A stretch of DNA of 64,000 nt, from contig JAQGIP010000078.1 in assembly GCA_028291055.1 (NCBI GenBank), positions 59,760-123,759 of the forward strand. The letters run 5' to 3'. Made by a program: the position numbers and the translations under genes. Under the pieces are notes generated by a model. That model did no database searches. It was given only the letters and a program-made list of their open reading frames with translations, and was not told the DNA's origin. Shown piece after piece: positions 8,064 to 16,130 of this stretch. The stretch is from Caulobacter sp. Its GTDB lineage: Bacteria > Pseudomonadota > Alphaproteobacteria > Caulobacterales > Caulobacteraceae. Each line of letters begins with the position of its first letter. Within the stretch, counting starts at the first letter, position 1.

Positions 8064-8731
8064 TCCCCTGGGTCGAGCTCGACGCCGCCGAGATGCCCGA
8101 CGGCGGCGGCCGGCTTCGGCTCATGCAGCGCGGCCACGAGTATTCCATCATGGCCGGCCCCATCGAGCTGATGAACAGCCGCCTCTCCGGCTCCGAGGAG
8201 GCGCTCGCCACCCTCGCCGCCGAACGCCTCGCCGGGCGCCCCAGCCCCCGCATCCTGATCGGCGGCCTCGGCATGGGCTTCACCCTGCGCGCCGCCCTCG
8301 CCGCCTTTCCACAATCCCAGATTGTGGTTTGCGAGTTGGTTCCCGCCGTCGTTGAATGGGCCAAGGGCCCCCTCGCCCCCCTCCACGCGGGCGCCCTCAC
8401 CGACCCCCGGGTAACGATCGCGGTGGCCGACGTCGCCACCCGGATCAACCCCCAAATCAACCCCTGGGACGCCATCCTCCTGGACGTCGACAACGGCCCC
8501 GAGGGCCTCACCCGCCGCGCCAACGACGCCCTCTACGACCTGCCGGGCCTCGCCCGCGCCAAGGCCGCCCTCACCCCCGGCGGCCTGTTTTCCGTCTGGT
8601 CGTCCGCCCCCAACGCCGAGTTCACCCGCCGCATGAACCGCTCCGGCTTTTCCAAGGTCGAGGAGATCGCCGCCCGCGCCCGGGGCAAACGCGGTGGGGC
8701 GCGGCATGTGATCTGGATCGGAACGCGTTGA
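8060..8731 (+). CDS. Spermidine-synthase-like Rossmann protein
   Basis: 223 residues from TTG 8060, overlapping the regulator's stop (TTGA); the next in-frame ATG is at 8093. The fold is that of polyamine synthases/SAM-type Rossmann enzymes: ILIGGLGMGFTLRAAL nucleotide-binding loop, acidic strand end VVCELVPAVVEWA, and DAILLDVDNGPEGL in the active-site position. It lacks the family's N-terminal tetramerisation beta-domain and several polyamine-binding residues, as in the many short alphaproteobacterial homologues whose reaction is unknown. Coupling to an Lrp-type regulator suggests an amino-acid or polyamine-related role. This is family-level inference. Confidence 0.75.
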   Translation: MIPWVELDAAEMPDGGGRLRLMQRGHEYSIMAGPIELMNSRLSGSEEALATLAAERLAGRPSPRILIGGLGMGFTLRAALAAFPQSQIVVCELVPAVVEWAKGPLAPLHAGALTDPRVTIAVADVATRINPQINPWDAILLDVDNGPEGLTRRANDALYDLPGLARAKAALTPGGLFSVWSSAPNAEFTRRMNRSGFSKVEEIAARARGKRGGARHVIWIGTR

Positions 8732-8782
8732 CCCCAAAGCGGAGCCGTCGCCTTATGCGCTGGCCTCTGGAGGGACCAACCC

Positions 8783-9553
8783 ATGCTGCTCCGCTTCGCC
8801 GCCCTGGCGACCGTGATCGCGCTCGCCGCCGCGCCGGCCGCCGCCCGCGCCCCCGCGCCGGCCCCCGGCTTCGCCGCCGCTATCGCCGATGCGACCCGGC
8901 CCGCCGACGACACCAAGCTCGACGCCTCGCGCAGGCCCGCCGACCTGCTTGCCTTTTCCAAGGTCAAGGCGGGCGACACGGTGATCGATATCTGGCCGGG
9001 CCACGGCTACTGGAGCCGCCTGTTCTCCACGGCGGTGGGAGCCAAGGGCAAGGTCTTCTCCTACGTCCCGGCGGAGATCACCGGCTTCAAGTCCGACCCC
9101 ATGGGCCTGGTCAAGGCCATGGCCGCCGAGCCCGGGCGCGGCAATGTCATGCCCTTCTCCGACCCGCTGGCGTCCGACGCGCCGCCTCAGTTCTACAACA
9201 CCGTCGACGTGGCCTTCACCTTCGAGAACTACCACGACTTCCACGATAGCTTCATGAAGGGCGCCAGCGTGGACGCCTTCAACACCGCCATGTTCAAGGT
9301 CATCAAGCCGGGCGGCTACTATGTCATCATCGACCATGCGGCCGTGGGCGGCAGCGGCCTGGCCCACACCGAGGACCTGCACCGCATCGACCCCGCCACC
9401 CTGAAGGCCGAGGTCGAGAAGGCCGGCTTCAAGTTCGACGGCGAGACCAGGATCCTGGCCAACCCGGACGACCCCAAGACCGCCCTGGTCTTCGACCCCT
9501 CCATCCGCGGCAAGACCGACCGCTTCGCCTACCGGTTCCGCAAGCCCAAGTAG
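8783..9553 (+). CDS. Exported class I methyltransferase-like protein (COG4798-like)
   Basis: 256 residues from ATG 8783 with GGAGG 10 bp upstream. Residues 1-22 are a clear signal peptide (hydrophobic core, then AAARAPAPAP). The mature part has a Rossmann methyltransferase pattern: VIDIWPGHGYWSRLF replaces the usual GxGxG motif I, FTFENYHDF in the motif IV region, and GGYYVIIDHAA in motif V/VI. It belongs, as far as I can judge, to the predicted methyltransferases that carry a signal peptide. How a SAM enzyme would work outside the cytoplasm is unknown; it may bind another ligand. It converges on glcB with only 6 bp between the stops. Confidence 0.75.
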   Translation: MLLRFAALATVIALAAAPAAARAPAPAPGFAAAIADATRPADDTKLDASRRPADLLAFSKVKAGDTVIDIWPGHGYWSRLFSTAVGAKGKVFSYVPAEITGFKSDPMGLVKAMAAEPGRGNVMPFSDPLASDAPPQFYNTVDVAFTFENYHDFHDSFMKGASVDAFNTAMFKVIKPGGYYVIIDHAAVGGSGLAHTEDLHRIDPATLKAEVEKAGFKFDGETRILANPDDPKTALVFDPSIRGKTDRFAYRFRKPK

Positions 9554-9559
9554 GCCGGC

Positions 9560-11749
9560 CTACTCCACGCCCTTGGCCAGCGCCCTGAAGCGGTGGAGCA
9601 GGGGTTCGGTGTAGCCGTTGGGCTGGGCCGAACCCTCGAACACCAGGGCGGTGGCGGCCTGGAAGGCCAGGCTGTTGGCTTCCTGCCCGGCCATCGGGCG
9701 GTAGAGGGGATCGCCGGCGTTCTGGGCGTCCACCTTGGCGGCCATGCGGCGCAGCGAAGCCCAGACCTGGTCGGCGGTGCAAACCCCGTGCAGCAGCCAG
9801 TTGGCCATATGCTGGCTGGAGATGCGCAAGGTGGCGCGGTCTTCCATCAGGCCGACGTCGTGGATGTCGGGCACCTTCGAACACCCCACCCCCTGGTCGA
9901 TCCAGCGGACCACATAGCCGAGCAGGCCCTGGGCGTTGTTGTCGAGCTCCTGGGTGACCTCTTCCTCGGTCCAGTTGCGGCCCTCGGCCAGGGGGATGGT
10001 CAGCAACGGGCCTAGCCCGGTCACCGGCTCGGCCATCCGCTCGGCCTGGCGGGCGAAGACATCGACGGAATGGTAGTGGGTGGCGTGCAGCGTCGCGGCG
10101 GTGGGCGACGGCACCCAGGCGGTGTTGGCGCCGGTGCGGGGGTGGCCGATCTTCTGGTCCAGCATGTCGGCCATGCGGTCGGGCGCCGCCCACATGCCCT
10201 TGCCGATCTGGGCCTTGCCGGAGAAGCCGGCCTTGAGCGCGATCTGGACGTTGCGGTCCTCGTAGGCGGCGATCCAGGCCGAGGCCTTCATCTGCGCCTT
10301 GGGGACCATGGCGCCCGCCCGCATGGAGGTGTGGATCTCATCGCCGGTGCGGTCCAGGAAGCCGGTGTTGATGAAGACGATGCGGTCCTTCAGCGCCGCG
10401 ATACAGGCGGCGAGGTTGGCGGAGGTGCGCCGCTCCTCGTCCATCAGGCCGATCTTGATGGTGTGGCGTTCCAGGCCCAGCAGGTCTTCGATGGCGTCGC
10501 ACAGGTCGTTGGTCAGGGCCGCCTCGTCGGGCCCATGCATCTTCGGTTTGACGATGTAGATCGAGCCCGCCCGGCTGTTGACGAACCGGCCCTGGCGCTT
10601 GAGGTCGTGCATCGCGATCAGGCTGGTCATGACGCCGTCGAGGATGCCCTCGGGCGCCTCCTCCCCGTTCGCCAGCCGCACGGCCGGGGTGGTCATCAGA
10701 TGGCCGACGTTGCGGATGAAGAGCAGGGCGCGGCCGGGCAGCGTCAGGGTCTCGCCCATCGGATCGGTGAAGTCGCGGTCGGGCTCCAGGGCGCGCACGA
10801 AGGTCTTGCCGGCCTTCTCCACATGGGCGTCGAGGTCGCCCTTCATCAGGCCCAGCCAGTTGGCGTAGGCAGCCACCTTGTCGTCGGCGTCGACGGCGGC
10901 GATGGAGTCTTCCAGGTCGATGATGGTCGACAGCGCCGATTCCAGCACCACGTCGGCCAGGCCCATGGGGTCGTCCTTGCCGATCGAATGGCCGCGATCC
11001 AGCTTCAGTTCGATATGCAGGCCGTGGTGGGTGAGCAGGATGGCCGTGGGATTATGGATATCGCCCCGGAAGCCGACGAAGGCGGATGGGTCGGCCAGCC
11101 GCACCGGCCGCTCCTGGCCCACCACATGGAGCAGCAGGCGCGTGTCGCCCTCGTCCGTGGCGCCCGGCGCGGTCAGGGCCACCTTGACCACCTTCGACCA
11201 GCTGACCTGCATCAGCGGCAGGGTGCGGTCGAGGAAGACCTTGGCCCAGGCGATCACGGCGGCGCCGCGCACAGGGTCATAGCCCCTGCCCTCGGCTTCA
11301 CCCGGAATGGCGTCGGTTCCGTAGAGGGCGTCGTAGAGGCTGCCCCAGCGGGCGTTGGCGGCATTGAGCACGAAGCGGGCGTTCAGCGCGGGCACCACCA
11401 GCTGCGGTCCGGCCAGCCGTGCGACCTCGTCATCCACCTTGGTGGGGTTGACGGCGAAGGGGGCGGGTTCAGCCGCCAGATAGCCGATCTCGCGCAGGAA
11501 GGCCTGGTAGGCCTCGGCGTCGATCGCCTGGCCCCGGCGCGCCTCATGCCAGGTGTCGATGCGCACCTGCAGCGCATCGCGCTTCGCCAGGAGCTCAGCG
11601 TTGCGCGGGGCGAAGCGGGCGTAGATCGCGGCCAGGCCGGACCAGAAGGCGGGCGCCTCCAGGCCCGTCCCCGGCAGGGCCTGGGCCTCCACGAAGCGCA
11701 CCAGCGGCGGGGCCACCTGAAGTCCCGCCTTGTCGATCATCCCGCTCAT
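9560..11749 (-). CDS. glcB: Malate synthase G
   Basis: 729 residues from ATG 11749 (GGAG 10 bp upstream), close to the usual 720-730 of isoform G. It condenses glyoxylate with acetyl-CoA to malate in the glyoxylate shunt. Seen in sequence: [35 protein letters not shown], the long G-specific alpha/beta insertion, [15 protein letters not shown] and [19 protein letters not shown] of the Mg-glyoxylate site. No isocitrate lyase gene is in this window. A longer in-frame start at 11830 would run into repeat B1 and is rejected. Confidence 0.96.
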   Translation of the reverse strand: MSGMIDKAGLQVAPPLVRFVEAQALPGTGLEAPAFWSGLAAIYARFAPRNAELLAKRDALQVRIDTWHEARRGQAIDAEAYQAFLREIGYLAAEPAPFAVNPTKVDDEVARLAGPQLVVPALNARFVLNAANARWGSLYDALYGTDAIPGEAEGRGYDPVRGAAVIAWAKVFLDRTLPLMQVSWSKVVKVALTAPGATDEGDTRLLLHVVGQERPVRLADPSAFVGFRGDIHNPTAILLTHHGLHIELKLDRGHSIGKDDPMGLADVVLESALSTIIDLEDSIAAVDADDKVAAYANWLGLMKGDLDAHVEKAGKTFVRALEPDRDFTDPMGETLTLPGRALLFIRNVGHLMTTPAVRLANGEEAPEGILDGVMTSLIAMHDLKRQGRFVNSRAGSIYIVKPKMHGPDEAALTNDLCDAIEDLLGLERHTIKIGLMDEERRTSANLAACIAALKDRIVFINTGFLDRTGDEIHTSMRAGAMVPKAQMKASAWIAAYEDRNVQIALKAGFSGKAQIGKGMWAAPDRMADMLDQKIGHPRTGANTAWVPSPTAATLHATHYHSVDVFARQAERMAEPVTGLGPLLTIPLAEGRNWTEEEVTQELDNNAQGLLGYVVRWIDQGVGCSKVPDIHDVGLMEDRATLRISSQHMANWLLHGVCTADQVWASLRRMAAKVDAQNAGDPLYRPMAGQEANSLAFQAATALVFEGSAQPNGYTEPLLHRFRALAKGVE

Positions 11750-11810
11750 CGCTTCGCTCCGCACTTGTCGCTCCCGGCGCGAACCGGGGGGACGGCGTTT
11801 TAGGGCAGAA

Positions 11811-11900
11811 CGGAAAGTAGGGACACACACCTATTTCCGTCTCGGGCGGCGGCCTGTCCGATGGACCTGGCCGGAAATAGGTGTGTGTCCCTACTTTCCG
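11811..11900. repeat. Family B palindromic repeat, perfect copy (B1)
   Basis: Two 29-bp arms (11811-11839 and 11872-11900) are exact reverse complements around a 32-bp loop; the arm contains GGGACACACACCTATTTCC. The right arm ends at the base next to the bioA stop codon (11901-11903). Perfect arms suggest recent arrival or strong selection. It sits between glcB and bioA, both on the minus strand. Confidence 0.92.
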
Positions 11901-13172
11901 TCAGGCGCCGGCGCCCAGGACCCGCAGCATCACGCCGGTTAGCAGGGCAAGGTCGTCGTCGTCCATCGTCAGGGCGGGCGTCAGATAGACCACCTTGCCC
12001 ATGGGCCGGATCCAGGCGCCCTGCTCGGCGAAGCGGGCGCACAGGCCGCCGGTGTCGACGGCTTGCGCGAACTCCACGACGCCGATGGCGCCCTTGACCC
12101 GCACGTCGACCACCCCGGGCAGCGCGCGGCAGGGTTCAAGGCCTTGGGCCAGACCGGCCGACAGGCGCGCCACGTTGGCGATCCAGGCGCCGTCCTCGAA
12201 CAGGTCCAGCGAGGCGTTGGCGGCAGCGCAGGCCAGCGGGTTGCCCATGTAGGTGGGGCCGTGCATCAGGGCCGCGCCGGGGTCGTCGGACCAGAAGGCC
12301 TCGAACACGCGGGTGCTGGCGATGGCGGCGGAGAGCGGCAGGGTTCCGCCGGTGAGCGCCTTGGACAGGGTGACGATGTCGGGCTCGATGCCCGCCGCCT
12401 GCATGGCGAACAGGGTGCCGGTACGGCCGAAGCCGGTGAAGATCTCGTCGAAGATCAGCAGTATGTCGTGTTTGTCGGCGAGCGCGCGCAGGCGGCGCAG
12501 GACCTCGGGGTCGTGGAACAGCATGCCCCCCGCGCCCTGGACCAGGGGCTCGACCAGGATGGCGGCGATGTCGCCTGCCTGGGCCGCCAGCTGGGCATCG
12601 AGGGCGGCGTGGCTCACGTCATCGACCGGCAGGGCGGCCATGATCTGGCCCGGCAGCACGCCGGCGAACAGGCTGTGCATGCCCTCCTCCGGGTCGCAGA
12701 CGGTCATGGTGGCGAGCGTGTCGCCGTGATAGCCGCCGAGGAAGGCCAGGAAGCGGGTGCGTCCGGCCACGCCCCGGTTGATCCAGTATTGCAGCGCCAT
12801 CTTCATGGCGATCTCCACCGCCACCGAGCCCGACTCCGCGAAGAAGGCGTGGTTGAGGTCGCCGGGCAGCAGGGCCGCCAGCCGCGCGGCCAGGCGGTAG
12901 GCGGGCTCATGGGCCAGGCCCCCGAACATCACATGCGGGGCGAGGTCGAGCTGGCGGCGCACGGCGTCGGCGATGTGGGGGTGGTTGTAGCCGTGGCAGG
13001 CGGTCCACCAGGAGGCGATGCCGTCGACCAGTTCGCGGCCGTCTTCCAGGACGATGCGGGTTCCATGGGTGCGGGCCACGGGCAGCGGTGCGGGCGCGGT
13101 CTTCATCTGGCAATAGGGGCGCCAGACATGGCCGACGCCGGCCTCAAGCCAGGCGGGCGGGGAAGCGGACAT
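11901..13172 (-). CDS. bioA: Adenosylmethionine-8-amino-7-oxononanoate aminotransferase (DAPA synthase)
   Basis: 423 residues from ATG 13172 with GGAG 10 bp upstream. PLP-dependent class III aminotransferase using SAM as amino donor to make 7,8-diaminopelargonate in biotin synthesis. Motifs: VWRPYCQMK near the N-terminus, SWWTACHGYNHPHI, FFAESGSVAVEIAMKMA, GGYHGDTL, IFDEIFTGFGRTG and the PLP lysine in TLSKALTGG. Divergent from bioF-bioD across 130 bp, so regulation of the two arms is likely shared. Confidence 0.95.
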   Translation of the reverse strand: MSASPPAWLEAGVGHVWRPYCQMKTAPAPLPVARTHGTRIVLEDGRELVDGIASWWTACHGYNHPHIADAVRRQLDLAPHVMFGGLAHEPAYRLAARLAALLPGDLNHAFFAESGSVAVEIAMKMALQYWINRGVAGRTRFLAFLGGYHGDTLATMTVCDPEEGMHSLFAGVLPGQIMAALPVDDVSHAALDAQLAAQAGDIAAILVEPLVQGAGGMLFHDPEVLRRLRALADKHDILLIFDEIFTGFGRTGTLFAMQAAGIEPDIVTLSKALTGGTLPLSAAIASTRVFEAFWSDDPGAALMHGPTYMGNPLACAAANASLDLFEDGAWIANVARLSAGLAQGLEPCRALPGVVDVRVKGAIGVVEFAQAVDTGGLCARFAEQGAWIRPMGKVVYLTPALTMDDDDLALLTGVMLRVLGAGA

Positions 13173-13302
13173 CGGTGAACTCCGATCAACTAACAGGTTC
13201 GCCCATTTCGGGTCGCGGCCCGAATAGGGTTGCAGGCGGGGCGGGCCTTGCTATGCCGTCCGCGCGCCAACGGCCAGTGGCAGTCGCGACATCGGGGATT
13301 TC
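13173..13302. promoter_or_regulatory. bioA / bioFD divergent control region
   Basis: The 130 bp between the divergent bioA and bioF starts contain a perfect inverted repeat TTCGGG-N6-CCCGAA (13207-13224), a candidate operator. I do not see the TTATCTATAA-like box expected for the BioR repressor of other alphaproteobacteria, nor a BirA-type box, so if biotin represses these genes another regulator is probable. Each gene has its own purine-rich ribosome site (GGAG for bioA, GGGGA for bioF). Confidence 0.4.
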
Positions 13303-14451
13303 ATGGACAGCCTGCAGAGTTTCGCCGAGGGCAAGCTTGCCGCGCTGGAGCGCCTCACGCTCAAACGCACCCTGGCGCCGACCCACCGGGTGGACGGTGT
13401 CTGGGTGGAGCGCGATGGGCGCCGGCTGATCTCGTTTTCCTGCAACGACTATCTGGGCCTGTCTCACCACCCGGCGGTGAAGGCCGCGGCCATGGCGGCT
13501 GTTGAGACCTATGGCGCGGGGGCGGGCGCCTCGCGGCTGATCACCGGCGACCACCCGCTGATGAGCGAGCTGGAGGGGCGGCTGGCGGCGTTGAAGGGAA
13601 CCGAGGCGGCTTGCGTGTTCGGGTCGGGTTATCTGACCAATGCGGGGGTGATCCCCACGCTGATCGGGGCGGGCGACCTTTTGATCATCGATGAGCTGGC
13701 CCATTCCTGCCTGTGGGCCGGGGCGCGCCTGTCGGGCGCGGAGACGGTGCGGATGCGCCACAACGATGTGGGGCATCTGGAAGAGCTGCTGACGGCCCGC
13801 CGGGGCGCGTTCGGCCGCGTGATGGTGGCCACCGACGGGGTGTTTTCCATGGACGGCGACTTGGCGCCCCTGGACCGGCTGTCGGCGGTGTGCGCGGCCC
13901 ACGACGCCTGGCTGCTCAGCGACGACGCCCACGGGATCGGGGTGCTGGCGGGGGGCCGGGGCTCGGTGCATGTCTTCCCGGGCGCGGTTGTGCCGCTGCA
14001 GATGGGCACGCTGTCGAAGGCGGTGGGCGGCTATGGCGGCTATCTATGCGCCAGCCGCGCGGTGATCGACCTGATCAAGACCCGCGCGCGGACCTTCGTC
14101 TATTCCACCGGCCTGCCGCCCGCCAGCGCGGCGGCGGCGATCGCGGCGCTCGACATCATCGCCTCCGATCCGGCGCTGTGCGCCCTGCCCCTGGCCAAGG
14201 CGCGGGCCTTTACCGCCGCGCTGAGCCTGCCGGCCGCGACCAGCGCCATCGTGCCGGTGATCATCGGCGAGGCGCAGGCAGCCTTGGAGGCGTCGCTGCG
14301 CCTGCGCGACCAGGGCTTCCTGGTGGTTCCGATCCGTCCGCCGACGGTGCCCGAAGGCACGGCGCGGCTGCGCGTGGCCTTCAGCGCCGCCCACGCCGAT
14401 GAGGATGTGGCGCGCCTGGCCGCCGCCGTGCGGCCGCTGATGGCGGCCTGA
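13303..14451 (+). CDS. bioF: 8-amino-7-oxononanoate synthase (KAPA synthase)
   Basis: 382 residues. PLP-dependent alpha-oxoamine synthase joining pimeloyl thioester and alanine. Seen: SCNDYLGLSHHPAVK, GAGAGASRLITGDH, LLSDDAHGIGVLAGG (PLP-ring Asp and His), and the Schiff-base lysine in GTLSKAVGGYGGY. The start has GGGGA about 8 bp upstream. bioD follows after a 1-bp gap, so the two form an operon; bioA is divergent. bioB and bioC/bioH are not in this window. Confidence 0.95.
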   Translation: MDSLQSFAEGKLAALERLTLKRTLAPTHRVDGVWVERDGRRLISFSCNDYLGLSHHPAVKAAAMAAVETYGAGAGASRLITGDHPLMSELEGRLAALKGTEAACVFGSGYLTNAGVIPTLIGAGDLLIIDELAHSCLWAGARLSGAETVRMRHNDVGHLEELLTARRGAFGRVMVATDGVFSMDGDLAPLDRLSAVCAAHDAWLLSDDAHGIGVLAGGRGSVHVFPGAVVPLQMGTLSKAVGGYGGYLCASRAVIDLIKTRARTFVYSTGLPPASAAAAIAALDIIASDPALCALPLAKARAFTAALSLPAATSAIVPVIIGEAQAALEASLRLRDQGFLVVPIRPPTVPEGTARLRVAFSAAHADEDVARLAAAVRPLMAA

Positions 14452-14452
14452 G

Positions 14453-15121
14453 ATGGCCGGGGTCTTCGTCACCGGAACCGGCACGGACGTGGGCAAGACC
14501 TATGTCACCGCCGGGCTGATCCGCGCCCTGGTCGCCGGGGGCCGGGCGGTGGAGGCGCTGAAGCCGGTGGTCAGCGGGTTTGATCCGGCGGAGCCGGAGG
14601 GCAGCGACCCGGCCGAGCTGCTGGCCGCCGCCGGAGTGGCGCTGACGCCCGGGGCATTGGAGCGGATTTCGCCCTGGCGCTATGCCGCGCCGCTGTCGCC
14701 GCCCCTGGCCGCGCGGCGCGAGGGGCGTGAGCTGGACGGGACCGCCGTGATCGGCCTGTGCCGGGAACGGGTGCAGGCGGCCGGTGACCGGTTGCTGATC
14801 GTGGAGGGCGCGGGCGGGGTGATGTCGCCGCTCGACGAACGGCTGACCATGCTGGACCTGGCGGTGGAGCTTGGCCTGCCGGTGCTGCTGGTGGCCGGCA
14901 GCTATCTAGGGACGATCAGCCATACCCTGACGGCGGTTGCGGTGTTGAGGGCGGCGGGGGTGAAGGTGCTGGCTGTGGCGGTCAGCGAGTCGCTGGATGC
15001 GCCGCCGCTGGAGGAGACGCTTGAGGCGTTGCGCGCCTTCCTTCCCGGTATGCCGGTGGGGGCGGTTTCAAGGGGCGGGACGGTCCCGGCTGATCTCGTC
15101 GGGTTGGTGAGCGCCCTCTAA
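14453..15121 (+). CDS. bioD: Dethiobiotin synthetase
   Basis: 222 residues, starting 1 bp after the bioF stop. ATP-dependent carboxylation and ring closure of DAPA to dethiobiotin. P-loop GTGTDVGKTYVTAG at residues 6-19, an acidic Mg-site in VEGAGGVMSPLDE, and the SYLGTISHTLTAV segment mark the family. Length is normal (about 220). Ends 3 bp before repeat E2, which separates it from the convergent terC gene. Confidence 0.95.
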   Translation: MAGVFVTGTGTDVGKTYVTAGLIRALVAGGRAVEALKPVVSGFDPAEPEGSDPAELLAAAGVALTPGALERISPWRYAAPLSPPLAARREGRELDGTAVIGLCRERVQAAGDRLLIVEGAGGVMSPLDERLTMLDLAVELGLPVLLVAGSYLGTISHTLTAVAVLRAAGVKVLAVAVSESLDAPPLEETLEALRAFLPGMPVGAVSRGGTVPADLVGLVSAL

Positions 15122-15123
15122 CC

Positions 15124-15263
15124 CCGCTCGTCCCCGCGCAGGCGGGGATCCAAGCAGCTTACGGGTTTGGTCCTCGCTCTATAAGCGGGGCTCCGCCCTG
15201 CCCCTTCGACTGCGCGTCCCCTGAACGTCAGCTTGGGTCCCCGCCTTCGCGGGGATGAGCGGA
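15124..15263. repeat. Family E paired-hairpin element (E2)
   Basis: 140 bp. The left hairpin (CCGCTCGTCCCCGCGCAGGC then GGGGATCCAAGC) and the right hairpin are head-to-head inverted copies separated by about 75 bp. It lies between convergent bioD and terC and may act as a two-way terminator, though no T-tract follows either stem. Confidence 0.85.
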
Positions 15264-15285
15264 TTATTTGGGACGGAGCGCCCCC

Positions 15286-16023
15286 CTACCCCCCGCGATA
15301 CTCCGCCAGTTCGGCGGGGCTGATGTCCAGGAAGGACGGGGCCACGGCGTTGTAGCGCTCCACCCCGTGCAGGCCGACCACCACGCGGCGGTGACCCTCC
15401 CAGACCATCTGCAGCGCCACGAACAGCACGATGGCCAGGCCCGCGTAGCCGATCCAGGGGAAGCGGTTGAGCAGGGTGGCGATGGCGTTGGCGGCCAGGC
15501 CCATCAGGGCGATGGAGACCAGCAGGCCCAGCGCCAGGATGCCCGGGTGTTCGCGCGCCGCGCCGGCCACGGCCAGGACGTTGTCGAGCGACATGGAGAT
15601 GTCGGCGATCAGCACCTGGAGGAAGGCCTGGCGGAAGGTCTTGGGGGTCTTGGCCGTGGGCTGGGTGGCCGGGTCGCCGTCGGCCAGGGCGGCGGCGTTG
15701 GCGCGGTTCAGGGCGGCCTGCTCGCGCAGCTCGGCCCACATGCGCCAGCAGACCCACAGCAGCAGCAGCCCGCCCACCAGCAGCAGGCCGGTGATGCCGA
15801 GCAGCCAGGTGGTGATCAGCGCAAAGCCGATGCGCAGGACCACGGCCGCGCCCAGGCCATAGAGGATGACCTTGCGCCGCAGCGCCGGCGGCAGGCCGCC
15901 GGCCGCCAGGCCCACGGCCACGGCGTTGTCCCCCGCCAGGATGAGGTCGATCATCAACACCTGGAGCAGGGCGGCGATGGGACCTTTGAGGCCTTCCGCG
16001 TGGGTGGTGAGCAGATCAAGCAT
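15286..16023 (-). CDS. TerC-family integral membrane protein
   Basis: 245 residues from ATG 16023; a TTG at 16041 would add six residues and neither has a strong ribosome site. Seven predicted membrane spans in two halves, each with the TerC signature: IDLILAGDNAVAVGLAA near residue 25 and IADISMSLDNVLAVAG near residue 145. The paired Asp-Asn motifs are thought to bind metal; relatives are linked to manganese export or tellurite resistance and to metalation of secreted proteins. The cytoplasmic loop between the halves carries Ala-rich linker sequence. It lies 107 bp downstream of the hybrid kinase gene on the same strand. Confidence 0.88.
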   Translation of the reverse strand: MLDLLTTHAEGLKGPIAALLQVLMIDLILAGDNAVAVGLAAGGLPPALRRKVILYGLGAAVVLRIGFALITTWLLGITGLLLVGGLLLLWVCWRMWAELREQAALNRANAAALADGDPATQPTAKTPKTFRQAFLQVLIADISMSLDNVLAVAGAAREHPGILALGLLVSIALMGLAANAIATLLNRFPWIGYAGLAIVLFVALQMVWEGHRRVVVGLHGVERYNAVAPSFLDISPAELAEYRGG

Positions 16024-16130
16024 CGCGGCATCCGTCGGCAAGGGTCGGAACGAGAGTCCCCAGGGGCCAGGGCGGTTCCCTATCTAGCAGAGCTTGTTGG
16101 AAACGGGGGCGTCGCGGCGAAGCGCGGTGG

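Noticed and set aside
10070..11803. 577-codon plus-strand frame across the malate synthase gene
   Set aside because: Antisense to glcB; composition is a mirror of the GC-rich codon bias and no family is recognisable.
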